From Rhynchopus sp. YZ270_cl-10 (lineage: Eukaryota; Euglenozoa; Diplonemea; Diplonemida; Diplonemidae), in the NCBI GenBank assembly GCA_964035575.1, contig OZ037880.1, positions 620,001-684,000 on the forward strand: a DNA stretch of 64,000 nucleotides. The letters run 5' to 3'. A program made the translations under genes and the position numbers. Below are positions 19,401-27,888 of the stretch, in pieces (the first letter of the stretch is position 1; each line of letters opens with the position of its first letter). The notes beneath the pieces are model-generated. The model did no database searches. It was not told the DNA's origin and saw nothing but the letters and a program-made list of their open reading frames with translations.

Positions 19401-21167
19401 GGCGGTGTTTTAGTCGAGTCCACGACTGGATATCCATATACGTGTCTAGTACACGGCTATTGCAGACTGAACTGACGGTACTGCCGTGCATACTGCCGTA
19501 CATACGGCAGTATGCACGGCAGTATGTACGGCAGTACTTGTTGTGAAGGATGAAAAAATATCCGGCAAAACCCCCGAGACTTTGGCCCGTTGGGGCACCT
19601 GTTGCACTCCGCCTGCGGCGGCAACCGACGCATGACGTCGATCAGAGGAGGGTGAGACGCGTTTCTCCGCCTTTCTCGAAGTGCGCTGTAATCCGGGATA
19701 ACCCCCTGCGCATAGGAGCTGGTACAGTACAACAAAGGGCAACGTATAGGAGCTAGGCTTCCTACGTTGAATAAGGGCCGTGCGCCACAAATTTTCAAAA
19801 AGTGCGCACGGCGTACGTGCGGCGTACGCGTACGTACGGCCGTGCGCGTGCAGCATAGCCCTAGGCATACCTCGAAAGCGAATATGATATTCTTCGGATC
19901 CAAAATTCTTGGGCCATATTCGGCCTATATTCGGATCCGACAAGAGGGCCTTTGGGGGGGGGCGGGTGCGAATGCGGATGTCCCTTGCGCTGATCAGCGT
20001 CGAAAGCGGCAGGTACGTCTGAACCTGGGCGAAATGGCAGCTGCGGGTTACATTTCACGTCTTGCGACTGTGGCTCCAGAGGTCCGGTTCGTCACGCCCG
20101 CGCTGCATGACTGCAAGGGATTTATGACCTACGTCTTCAAGGTCATCGACAAACCCACCACAACTCTTCTCCTCTCTGTGGCTCCTTCCTCGTTTAGCGA
20201 GAAGAATTTCACCGGTGACCAGGTGCGCACTGTCGCGCAAAGAATGGCGGAGAAGGCATCGCAGGGGGCGTTGACAGGGGAGGTAACGCCGTGGTTATTT
20301 TACAGCCTTAGCGAATTGTGTCATTTCCGCTGTGCGAATATACCATGGCGTTATTGGCACAAGGGGGAGCAGGAACAGTGTCTTCCCCTGTTCATCAGGG
20401 CCAGAGTTGCTGCGCATATGTTTGAGTGGTGCATGGAGAAGCTGAAGGAGGGGATCACGGCCAACGCGTACTGTCACAGTCTCCATCACTGGTGGGACAA
20501 GAATGACGCGGTGCCCCTCAACTGTAAAAAAATGATGACCCAAAAATCCAAAGAAAACCTCACATTGACCTTTGAAGAAATTTTTTTTTGCGAAGTGGTC
20601 CAAAAATCGACTTGTCTACGAAAAATGGGGTGGGCGTAAAATCGCGTTTTTAGACCCCCACAGATGCTCAAATGTGCCAAATTTTGCTTTTAATGGCCTC
20701 AAATCGTCGAAATTAGCCCTATATAGGGCAAAAAAAAAAAATTCGAGAGTCCCTTTCCCTGGGAGGCAATAGCCACCGGGTGTGACGGGGTACCCCGCTA
20801 CGTACCCCGCACGGACCCTGGGTTCGTAAGGGGGGTACCCCGCGGGGTACCCCAAGTGCGGGGTACCCCAAGTGCGGGGTACCCCGCGCGGAACGTACCC
20901 CGCGGGTCCGCGCGGGGTACCCCACACGCGGGGTACCCCGTGCGGACCCTATTTGGGGTACCCCGCGGGGTACCCCAAATAGGGTTCGTAAGGCCACCGT
21001 GTACTCAAATTCAAAAAAAAAAAAAAACAAAAAGTCAAAAGCATGACGCCAACGCTCAAACTGCATGGGGATACGTGGGGGGGGGAGCTTATAGAAATCA
21101 TACAATTGAAGGGTCTTATTCGCAGGAACACTTTCACCCCCTCCTCCTTCTTCTCAGGCTTCGACAT
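13406..21167 (-). CDS. Kinesin-3-like motor protein with coiled-coil tail, five exons
   Basis: Exons are 21104-21167, 16991-17863, 16419-16879, 15913-16299 and 13406-15802. Joined, they total 4,182 nt and stay in frame for 1,393 residues. Every intron is GT-AG. The first exon encodes MSKPEKKEEGVKVFLRIRPF; the splice gives RPFN-SKEIRES, the normal first beta strand of a kinesin. The P-loop GQTGSGKT is at 114-121, switch I SSRSH at 258-262, switch II DLAGSE at 293-298, and YRESTLTWLL at about 354-363. GPFVEGLT and LTWLL point to the kinesin-3 class. An acidic/Ser insert lies at about 183-204. The motor ends near residue 405 and the rest is coiled coil with a Pro-rich tail. I see no FHA or PH domain, so kinesin-3 membership rests on the motor alone. 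It would be an ATP-driven microtubule motor, cargo unknown. Confidence 0.9.
15803..15912 (-). other. Kinesin intron 4 (110 bp, phase 0)
   Basis: The donor is AACAAG|GTACACC and the acceptor TTTTACAG|GAGAAGG on the minus strand. Joining keeps the coiled coil in frame (SEELNK then EKEKLRSE). Confidence 0.85.
16300..16418 (-). other. Kinesin intron 3 (119 bp, phase 0)
   Basis: The donor is CTCATG|GTACGC and the acceptor AAAACAG|GAAGAGC on the minus strand. The joined reading is RKQLM then EEHDKLSKQ. Confidence 0.85.
16880..16990 (-). other. Kinesin intron 2 (111 bp, phase 1)
   Basis: The donor is CCGAAG|GTATTC and the acceptor TTACCAG|GTATTG on the minus strand. Splicing restores the conserved kinesin segment TEGIAINQSLTVL just after switch II. 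Without it that motif is broken. Confidence 0.9.
18018..18968. mobile_element. Inverted-repeat element with CAGGGGACATT termini, split by a nested MITE
   Basis: The left end reads CAGGGGACATTAGTG and the complement of the right end reads CAGGGGACATTGGTA. Both are followed within about 50 bp by GCCGGTGTG motifs and an ATTTTGA(G)AAAAAA tract. The interior contains the CAGTGCTACC element. I find no matching target duplication (left flank TTGTCTTA, right flank TTCACGGT), so the outer boundaries are less certain. It has no ORF. Confidence 0.5.
18417..18824. mobile_element. hAT-like MITE with CAGTGCTACC termini and GCGACA sub-terminal repeats, 408 bp
   Basis: The terminal inverted repeats match for 21 bp (both begin CAGTGCTACCAACGCGACAA). 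The direct repeat TATATGG flanks both ends (18410-18416 and 18825-18831). Only 7 bp match, one short of the 8 usual for hAT. Clusters of GCGACA/TGTCGC lie just inside both ends, as expected for transposase-binding sites. The core is AT homopolymer sequence with no ORF. Confidence 0.78.
19015..19130. repeat. Left sub-terminal palindrome cluster (5 x GGGGTACCCC)
   Basis: Five GGGGTACCCC palindromes, several within longer palindromes such as TAGCGGGGTACCCCGCTA, are spaced by CGAACCCTAGGGTTCG units that are themselves palindromic. Confidence 0.9.
19177..19250. repeat. (ACACAGGT)n microsatellite
   Basis: About nine repeats of an 8-bp unit, with one shortened unit near 19235. Both strands stay open across it because the unit has no stop in several frames, which creates spurious short ORFs. 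Confidence 0.95.
19479..19524. repeat. Perfect 22-bp inverted repeat with a 2-nt centre (hairpin)
   Basis: The left arm TACTGCCGTGCATACTGCCG.. at 19479-19500 is exactly complementary to 19503-19524. Each arm is itself made of two TACTGCCGT units. It could form a cruciform in DNA or a stable RNA hairpin. It is not followed by a T run on either side, so a terminator role is not supported. Confidence 0.9.
20034..20639 (+). CDS. Unrecognised ORF inside the palindrome-rich element (possible element-encoded protein fragment)
   Basis: From ATG 20034 the frame reads MAAAGYISRLATVAPEVRFV and is open for 201 residues. The frame is also open upstream to 19767. The part to about 20523 has a GC-rich, protein-like composition with hydrophobic and Trp/His-rich segments (WLFYSLSELCHFRCANIPW, HSLHHWWDKND). 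After that it turns AT-rich and Lys-rich at a GTAAAA, which may be a 5' splice site. It lies antisense within the kinesin intron and between the two palindrome arrays, so it may be the remnant of a protein encoded by that element. I do not recognise the family and assign no function. Confidence 0.35.
   Translation: MAAAGYISRLATVAPEVRFVTPALHDCKGFMTYVFKVIDKPTTTLLLSVAPSSFSEKNFTGDQVRTVAQRMAEKASQGALTGEVTPWLFYSLSELCHFRCANIPWRYWHKGEQEQCLPLFIRARVAAHMFEWCMEKLKEGITANAYCHSLHHWWDKNDAVPLNCKKMMTQKSKENLTLTFEEIFFCEVVQKSTCLRKMGWA
20788..20976. repeat. Right sub-terminal palindrome cluster (9 x GGGGTACCCC)
   Basis: Nine GGGGTACCCC palindromes occur in under 200 bp, alternating with GCACTT/AAGTGC, GCGCGG and GGACCC spacers. 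Together with the left cluster these make 14 copies of the same 10-mer within one element. Confidence 0.9.
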
Positions 21168-21805
21168 TGTGTGTTGTGTATTCGTACCCTCAGTGGAGGG
21201 CGGTGCTGCAGAAAACTATGCCATGTCTACTATTGTACAGAGTAGGATGAATGTGATCAGAGGGAATAGCAGAATCCGTACGTAAGTAACATGGTTTAGT
21301 TGGATTGCACAATCCTCCTGTGAGAGGATTGGCCGTACCCGGTAATACAATCTGTCATCTAGCGCAAACATCATAGGAAAAATAATACAAACATAAAGAA
21401 CGATCGCTTTGTTTATGATCTCTGCTCTAAACTCTCGTAGATATCAGGTAGCAAGATCTCTCCCAAATTTCATTGCAGAAAAGACTAACCCAGTGGGTGG
21501 TGTACCCACCAAATAGTACTGCCACAAGTGCGCCGAAAAAAGAAAATCAACAAAATAAAAATAAAGAGACTCCAATTCAAAAAGTATGAGTGAATGAATT
21601 GGGACAAAAATAGAAAAAAACGAAATAAAACTCCCAAACAAGTAGAATAAAAAAAAAATCACCTCGTACGTCCATGATAATAAATATGTTGCAAATACCT
21701 CCCACATTCACACAACATACAAATCAACAACAAAAAATAATTCCGACGGAAAAAAAGAAAAAGGAAATAAAAAAAAAAAAATTGCGAAAAATCAAAACAG
21801 CCAGC
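21168..21805 (-). promoter_or_regulatory. Kinesin 5' flank and 3' flank of the terminal EFL copy
   Basis: These 638 bases lie between the kinesin ATG and the stop codon of the first EFL copy, both on the minus strand. They are AT-rich without a supportable ORF. They must contain the kinesin promoter/5' leader and the EFL copy 1 3' untranslated region. The latter (about 21709-21805) is unlike the 3' flank of every other EFL copy, so the array edge lies at about 21801. No clear core-promoter motif is visible. Confidence 0.5.
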
Positions 21806-23388
21806 TTACTTCTTGGCCTTCTTGTCTCCGATCACACGCTCGGTGGTCTTGGTCACCTTTCCAAGCATGACAACACCGTTACCCTCCATGATGGCAACAC
21901 GGGAGAGACCCTCGCAGTTCTTGAAGGAGTCAACCACCAGGGGCTGGACGGGGGCGAACACAACCTCAGCCATCTCGTTGGCCTTCAGGCAGTGGGGCTC
22001 CTCGGCCTTCTTTCCTCCGGTCTCCTTACCCATCTTCCACACGAGCTCGGTCATGCGCACGGCGGAGCGGCCGGTACGCACGAAGCACACGGGGGTGTAT
22101 CCGACCTTCAGCTCACCGGGGTGGTCAAGGATCTGCACCTGGGCGGTGAAGGTACCGGCCTCCTTCAGGGATCCGTCCTTCTTGTACACCATGACGTCTC
22201 CGGTGCGGGGCATGTTGTCCTTGTTCAGTCCCTTGACGTTGAGCCCGACGTTGTCTCCGGCCTTGGCGTCGTCGCAACGCTTGTGGTGCATCTCGCAGGT
22301 GAACACCTTTCCGGTGCACGAGTTGGCGGCAGTGTGGGTGGGGAGGAAGAGGACCTCCTCACCAGGCTTCACAATTCCCTGCTCAACACGTCCAGTGATG
22401 ACATCACCGACTCCCTTGATCTGTGGGGGCGAAAAAATGGGGTGTGTGTTCAAAAGTCGAAAGAGCGCACAAAGCGCAAATATAACAAAAACAAAGCTGC
22501 CTTTTGCACTGAAAAGTTGCAAAAGTTGCAAAAGTCTCACAAACACAAACACAAACGCGGACACGTGTCTCGACATACCTTGTACACTCCGGACACGGGC
22601 ATACGCATGGCGGCGTCGTTCTTACGCTCGGGCAGACGCACCATGTCGTTCAGGGCGTCCCTGAGGGTGTCAACGTGGAGGTTGCTCTTGTCCTGCTCAA
22701 TCACGATGTCCTGTCCCTTCCACCAGGCCATCTTCTCAGACTTGATGAGAAGGTTGTCTCCCATCCATCCCGAGATCGGGAGCACGGGCACGCACTTCTC
22801 AACGAAGTCCTTCTTCCATCCGGTCTTCACAAGCATGCTCTTCATCTCCTCCTTGATCTCGTTGAAACGCTCCTCCTTGTACTGGGCAACGTCGCAGTCC
22901 ATCTTGTTGATTCCGACAATCAGCTGCTTCACTCCCAGCAGGTTGATGAGACGCGCGTGCTGGCGGGTCTGTCCCTGGATCTCTCCGGCCTTGTGGTTTC
23001 CACGGGCAATGGCAGAGACGAAGTTACCGTCGGCGGGCACCATGAGAAGTGCAACGTCCGCCTGCGACGCTCCGGTGATCATGTTCTTGATGAAATCTCT
23101 GTGTCCGGGGGCGTCAATCACGGTGTAGTGCCACTTCTCCGTGAAGAATTCCTTGGTGGTGCACGCGATGGTCACTCCACGCTCACGCTCCTCCTTCTGA
23201 CGGTCCATGTAGAACGCGAACGCGAAGGACTGCTTTCCGAGACGCTCGGCCTCCTGGCGCAGCTTCTCCATCTCACGCTCCGGGATTCCTCCGAGCTCGA
23301 AGAGAAGACGGCCGGTGGTCGTCGACTTTCCGGAGTCGACGTGACCACAGATCACGATCGACATATGCGGCTTTCCATCGGTGGCCAT
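21806..23388 (-). CDS. EFL: Elongation factor-like GTPase (EFL), copy 1 (array edge)
   Basis: Exons 22579-23388 and 21806-22420 join in phase 0 to a 474-residue protein. It delivers aminoacyl-tRNA to the ribosome in a GTP-dependent way, in place of or beside EF-1alpha. Visible motifs are G1 GHVDSGKS (15-22), the switch-I segment ERERGVTI (67-74), G3 DAPGH (92-96), G4 NKMD (161-164) and G5 SGW (206-208). The intron falls after Lys270, at the domain 1/2 boundary. Domains 2 and 3 follow and the C-terminus is basic (GDKKAKK). The MDRQKEERERGVTIACTTKE segment and the GRLLFELGGIPERE region fit EFL better than canonical EF-1alpha (GHLIYKCGGIDKR). This is from memory of the family, so a divergent EF-1alpha remains possible. 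The start is the ATG in AAAATGGCC; the longer frame upstream runs into the leader intron. This copy has the short 158-bp intron, a unique 3' flank and an A spacer upstream (23389-24204). Confidence 0.93.
22421..22578 (-). other. EFL coding intron, short allele (158 bp)
   Basis: The donor is TACAAG|GTATGTCG and the acceptor CGCCCCCACAG|ATCAAG on the minus strand. It contains two GTTGCAAAA-type 9-bp units; 17 of the 19 copies have three units and a 167-bp intron. Confidence 0.93.
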
Positions 23389-24204
23389 TTTGACTTTCGG
23401 TTTAGTTTGATGATCCTGATGCGTTGTGGTGTGGTGTGTCGGGTGTCGGGTGTGGGGTGTGCACACAAAGGCGCAAGGTGCAAAGAAAACAAAGCAGACT
23501 GTTTTTGTTTGGGTTTGGGTTTGCTTTTTTGTGCATTTTCGTTTAGTTCCCTTGACACTCCCACTCGAAACTAAAACCTTTTTTCATATTTTTTTTTTGT
23601 GTCTGATCAACTCACGTTTCCGCTGTTGGTATGCGGGGGCCAAGGGGGATGAGGGCGCCCAGAGAGAAGGGGCTGGGAGGGGGCATAGGTTACGATTCTC
23701 TTGCCTTCTTTTCTGGGGTTAACTCTTGCTTTACTTTTTTACTGCAACTTTGCTCCGACCCTGGGGGTCGGCACAAAGCCTGCAGCCTCCAGCACAGAAC
23801 ACGTACGTGGGGGATTACACAGATTTCCGAAAACCTGTCCCAGCTCGCCGCATTGTAGTTAGCACGGCAGCTGAACCCCCACGGTGTGAATGAATACAAA
23901 CCATAAAAGTCCAAAAAAGAAAAAGCAAAGCAAAATAGATAAGTTCGGAGCATGACCTAAGCCTCGCGCTCCTGGTGGTCATCTTCAAAATCCAGTGTGC
24001 GGGGGGGTGGGGGGGAATTGAAACATGTTTGTAAGGCATCGTGTTAGGTGCTGTCGGCTGCAGAAGAATCCGGTCTCTCTTCCTTGGGCTTATACTTTTA
24101 TATATTGGTGTCCTTTGTGTTTTTTTTTCAAGGGACCGTTTGTGTGAAGAGGGCAGCGTCTCGTCTAGTGTACATGTCCTCGGCTCAGTGCAAATACACC
24201 CAGC
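23389..24204 (-). promoter_or_regulatory. EFL spacer type A (reference copy): promoter, leader exon, leader intron, 3' flank of the next copy
   Basis: Reading leftward (5' to 3' for the gene): the 3' flank of copy 2 with TGTACACTA (24166-24174, on the minus strand), then TATATAAAAG (24095-24104, a TATA-box match), a CCGACCCCCAGGGTCGG hairpin (near 23757-23773), the block CCGCATACCAACAGCGGAAA ending in CGTGAGT (donor at 23615), and a probable 200-bp leader intron (23416-23615) ending CGCATCAG|GATCATC, 28 bp before the ATG. The same spacer, 816-817 bp, lies upstream of copies 1, 4, 6, 7, 8, 9, 10 and 16. The leader intron is inferred from the conserved donor and acceptor. In a trans-splicing organism the AG could instead receive a spliced leader. 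Confidence 0.6.
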
Positions 24205-25796
24205 TTACTTCTTGGCCTTCTTGTCTCCGATCACACGCTCGGTGGTCTTGGTCACCTTTCCAAGCATGACAACACCGTTACCCTCCATGATGGCAACACG
24301 GGAGAGACCCTCGCAGTTCTTGAAGGAGTCAACCACCAGGGGCTGGACGGGGGCGAACACAACCTCAGCCATCTCGTTGGCCTTCAGGCAGTGGGGCTCC
24401 TCGGCCTTCTTTCCTCCGGTCTCCTTACCCATCTTCCACACGAGCTCGGTCATGCGCACGGCGGAGCGGCCGGTACGCACGAAGCACACGGGGGTGTATC
24501 CGACCTTCAGCTCACCGGGGTGGTCAAGGATCTGCACCTGGGCGGTGAAGGTACCGGCCTCCTTCAGGGATCCGTCCTTCTTGTACACCATGACGTCTCC
24601 GGTGCGGGGCATGTTGTCCTTGTTCAGTCCCTTGACGTTGAGCCCGACGTTGTCTCCGGCCTTGGCGTCGTCGCAACGCTTGTGGTGCATCTCGCAGGTG
24701 AACACCTTTCCGGTGCACGAGTTGGCGGCAGTGTGGGTGGGGAGGAAGAGGACCTCCTCACCAGGCTTCACAATTCCCTGCTCAACACGTCCAGTGATGA
24801 CATCACCGACTCCCTTGATCTGTGGGGGCGAAAAAATGGGGTGTGTGTTCAAAAGTCGAAAGAGCGCACAAAGCGCAAATATAACAAAAACAAAGCTGCC
24901 TTTTGCACTGAAAAGTTGCAAAAGTTGCAAAAGTTGCAAAAGTCTCACAAACACAAACACAAACGCGGACACGTGTCTCGACATACCTTGTACACTCCGG
25001 ACACGGGCATACGCATGGCGGCGTCGTTCTTACGCTCGGGCAGACGCACCATGTCGTTCAGGGCGTCCCTGAGGGTGTCAACGTGGAGGTTGCTCTTGTC
25101 CTGCTCAATCACGATGTCCTGTCCCTTCCACCAGGCCATCTTCTCAGACTTGATGAGAAGGTTGTCTCCCATCCATCCCGAGATCGGGAGCACGGGCACG
25201 CACTTCTCAACGAAGTCCTTCTTCCATCCGGTCTTCACAAGCATGCTCTTCATCTCCTCCTTGATCTCGTTGAAACGCTCCTCCTTGTACTGGGCAACGT
25301 CGCAGTCCATCTTGTTGATTCCGACAATCAGCTGCTTCACTCCCAGCAGGTTGATGAGACGCGCGTGCTGGCGGGTCTGTCCCTGGATCTCTCCGGCCTT
25401 GTGGTTTCCACGGGCAATGGCAGAGACGAAGTTACCGTCGGCGGGCACCATGAGAAGTGCAACGTCCGCCTGCGACGCTCCGGTGATCATGTTCTTGATG
25501 AAATCTCTGTGTCCGGGGGCGTCAATCACGGTGTAGTGCCACTTCTCCGTGAAGAATTCCTTGGTGGTGCACGCGATGGTCACTCCACGCTCACGCTCCT
25601 CCTTCTGACGGTCCATGTAGAACGCGAACGCGAAGGACTGCTTTCCGAGACGCTCGGCCTCCTGGCGCAGCTTCTCCATCTCACGCTCCGGGATTCCTCC
25701 GAGCTCGAAGAGAAGACGGCCGGTGGTCGTCGACTTTCCGGAGTCGACGTGACCACAGATCACGATCGACATATGCGGCTTTCCATCGGTGGCCAT
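24205..25796 (-). CDS. EFL: EFL, copy 2
   Basis: Exons 24987-25796 and 24205-24819; 474 residues identical to copy 1. Long 167-bp intron. Spacer B upstream (25797-26296). Confidence 0.93.
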
Positions 25797-26296
25797 TTTG
25801 ACTTTCGGTTTAGTTTGATGATCCTGATGCGTTGTGGTGTGGTGTGTCGGGTGTCGGGTGTGGGGTGTCAAGGTGCAAAGAAAAGAAAGCAGACACACTG
25901 TCTTGTGTTTTTCTGGTGTTCCGGCTTTGTTTTTGTTTTGTTTTCTTTTGTCTTGTCTTGTCTTGTTTTTGTTTTGTATTGTCCGGCCTTTGCTTTTTTG
26001 TGCATTTTGTTCTTTGTTTTTGCTTTTGCTCCCTCCACAACCCCTCGAAACTAGAAACCTTGCCTGATCACTCACGTTTCCGCTGTTGGTATGCGGTCTT
26101 CTTCTCTTCTTTTTTTTTCCCAAAATAAATGTAAAAAAAAAAAAAACGGCCAGCGTTCATGGGGGGACACGTGTGCATGGGTAGGGGGGCGGCACGACGG
26201 GGGGGGTGGGGCTCAGTTTTGCGTTCCGGTTCCTTCTCTTGCGTGAGGGGCTGCATTTAGTGTACAAAGTAACCCGTGGCATCAGATGCACCCAGC
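25797..26296 (-). promoter_or_regulatory. EFL spacer type B (reference copy): promoter, leader exon, leader intron, 3' flank of the next copy
   Basis: Reading leftward: TGTACACTA at 26258-26266 about 30 bp after the stop codon of copy 3, a G/C-run segment including CACGTG, an A14 tract with ATTTATTTT, the same CCGCATACCAACAGCGGAAA/CGTGAGT block (donor at 26075) as in spacer A, then a probable 252-bp leader intron (25824-26075) rich in CAAGA/CAAAA repeats, ending with the same CGCATCAG|GATCATC. The parts outside these shared blocks do not align by eye with spacer A. It lacks the TATATAAAAG of spacer A. The same 500-bp spacer lies upstream of copies 2, 3, 5, 11-15, 17, 18 and (cut) 19. Confidence 0.6.
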
Positions 26297-27888
26297 TTAC
26301 TTCTTGGCCTTCTTGTCTCCGATCACACGCTCGGTGGTCTTGGTCACCTTTCCAAGCATGACAACACCGTTACCCTCCATGATGGCAACACGGGAGAGAC
26401 CCTCGCAGTTCTTGAAGGAGTCAACCACCAGGGGCTGGACGGGGGCGAACACAACCTCAGCCATCTCGTTGGCCTTCAGGCAGTGGGGCTCCTCGGCCTT
26501 CTTTCCTCCGGTCTCCTTACCCATCTTCCACACGAGCTCGGTCATGCGCACGGCGGAGCGGCCGGTACGCACGAAGCACACGGGGGTGTATCCGACCTTC
26601 AGCTCACCGGGGTGGTCAAGGATCTGCACCTGGGCGGTGAAGGTACCGGCCTCCTTCAGGGATCCGTCCTTCTTGTACACCATGACGTCTCCGGTGCGGG
26701 GCATGTTGTCCTTGTTCAGTCCCTTGACGTTGAGCCCGACGTTGTCTCCGGCCTTGGCGTCGTCGCAACGCTTGTGGTGCATCTCGCAGGTGAACACCTT
26801 TCCGGTGCACGAGTTGGCGGCAGTGTGGGTGGGGAGGAAGAGGACCTCCTCACCAGGCTTCACAATTCCCTGCTCAACACGTCCAGTGATGACATCACCG
26901 ACTCCCTTGATCTGTGGGGGCGAAAAAATGGGGTGTGTGTTCAAAAGTCGAAAGAGCGCACAAAGCGCAAATATAACAAAAACAAAGCTGCCTTTTGCAC
27001 TGAAAAGTTGCAAAAGTTGCAAAAGTTGCAAAAGTCTCACAAACACAAACACAAACGCGGACACGTGTCTCGACATACCTTGTACACTCCGGACACGGGC
27101 ATACGCATGGCGGCGTCGTTCTTACGCTCGGGCAGACGCACCATGTCGTTCAGGGCGTCCCTGAGGGTGTCAACGTGGAGGTTGCTCTTGTCCTGCTCAA
27201 TCACGATGTCCTGTCCCTTCCACCAGGCCATCTTCTCAGACTTGATGAGAAGGTTGTCTCCCATCCATCCCGAGATCGGGAGCACGGGCACGCACTTCTC
27301 AACGAAGTCCTTCTTCCATCCGGTCTTCACAAGCATGCTCTTCATCTCCTCCTTGATCTCGTTGAAACGCTCCTCCTTGTACTGGGCAACGTCGCAGTCC
27401 ATCTTGTTGATTCCGACAATCAGCTGCTTCACTCCCAGCAGGTTGATGAGACGCGCGTGCTGGCGGGTCTGTCCCTGGATCTCTCCGGCCTTGTGGTTTC
27501 CACGGGCAATGGCAGAGACGAAGTTACCGTCGGCGGGCACCATGAGAAGTGCAACGTCCGCCTGCGACGCTCCGGTGATCATGTTCTTGATGAAATCTCT
27601 GTGTCCGGGGGCGTCAATCACGGTGTAGTGCCACTTCTCCGTGAAGAATTCCTTGGTGGTGCACGCGATGGTCACTCCACGCTCACGCTCCTCCTTCTGA
27701 CGGTCCATGTAGAACGCGAACGCGAAGGACTGCTTTCCGAGACGCTCGGCCTCCTGGCGCAGCTTCTCCATCTCACGCTCCGGGATTCCTCCGAGCTCGA
27801 AGAGAAGACGGCCGGTGGTCGTCGACTTTCCGGAGTCGACGTGACCACAGATCACGATCGACATATGCGGCTTTCCATCGGTGGCCAT
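26297..27888 (-). CDS. EFL: EFL, copy 3
   Basis: Exons 27079-27888 and 26297-26911; same protein. Long intron. Spacer B upstream (27889-28388). Confidence 0.93.

Larger units (their letters stand above)
18971..21001. mobile_element. About 2.0-kb inverted-repeat element with arrays of GGGGTACCCC palindromes at both ends
   Basis: The termini read CACGGTGGCC(C)TTACGAACCCT on the left (18971) and the complement of the same on the right (ending at 21001), with one extra C on the left. Just inside are 5 (left, about 19015-19130) and 9 (right, about 20788-20976) copies of the 10-bp perfect palindrome GGGGTACCCC, interspersed with TTCGTA/TACGAACCC and CGGACCC units. Between the ends lie a microsatellite, a 46-nt hairpin and a coding-like ORF (from 20034). 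It starts 2 bp after the neighbouring CAGGGGACATT element. No clear target duplication is visible and I cannot assign a superfamily. Confidence 0.6.
17864..21103 (-). other. Kinesin intron 1 (3,240 bp, phase 1), filled with inverted-repeat elements
   Basis: The donor is TTCAATT|GTATGA and the acceptor CCCCACAG|CAAAGG on the minus strand. It is about 30 times longer than the other introns of the gene. The excess is accounted for by nested inverted-repeat elements (18018-18968, 18417-18824, 18971-21001), low-complexity tracts and a plus-strand ORF. The splice is supported by the exact rebuilding of VFLRIRPFNSKEI in phase. No transcript evidence is available to me. Confidence 0.8.

Noticed and set aside
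19154-19503. Short ORFs across the ACACAGGT microsatellite (CVPVYLCTC repeats)
   Set aside because: Translation of a simple 8-bp repeat; no protein evidence.
23690-24039. Small minus-strand ORFs (74-105 residues) in EFL spacer A
   Set aside because: They lie between the TATA match and the leader block, are absent from spacer B, and have no coding-like composition; they look like open frames in the leader.
25862-26123. N-terminal extension of EFL by the upstream in-frame ORF (392 residues, Lys/Gln-rich)
   Set aside because: The extension reads through the probable leader intron, differs between spacer types (copies with spacer A give only MCTPHTRHP...), and consists of low-complexity CAAGA/CAAAA translation. 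The ATG of MATDGKPHMS is conserved in all copies.
26276-27628. 450-residue plus-strand ORF (MASDAPSLLLGLL...) and its repeats opposite every EFL copy
   Set aside because: It is the antisense of the EFL exons and intron. It stays open only because the GC-biased codons of EFL contain no reverse-strand stop in that frame, and it crosses the EFL splice sites.
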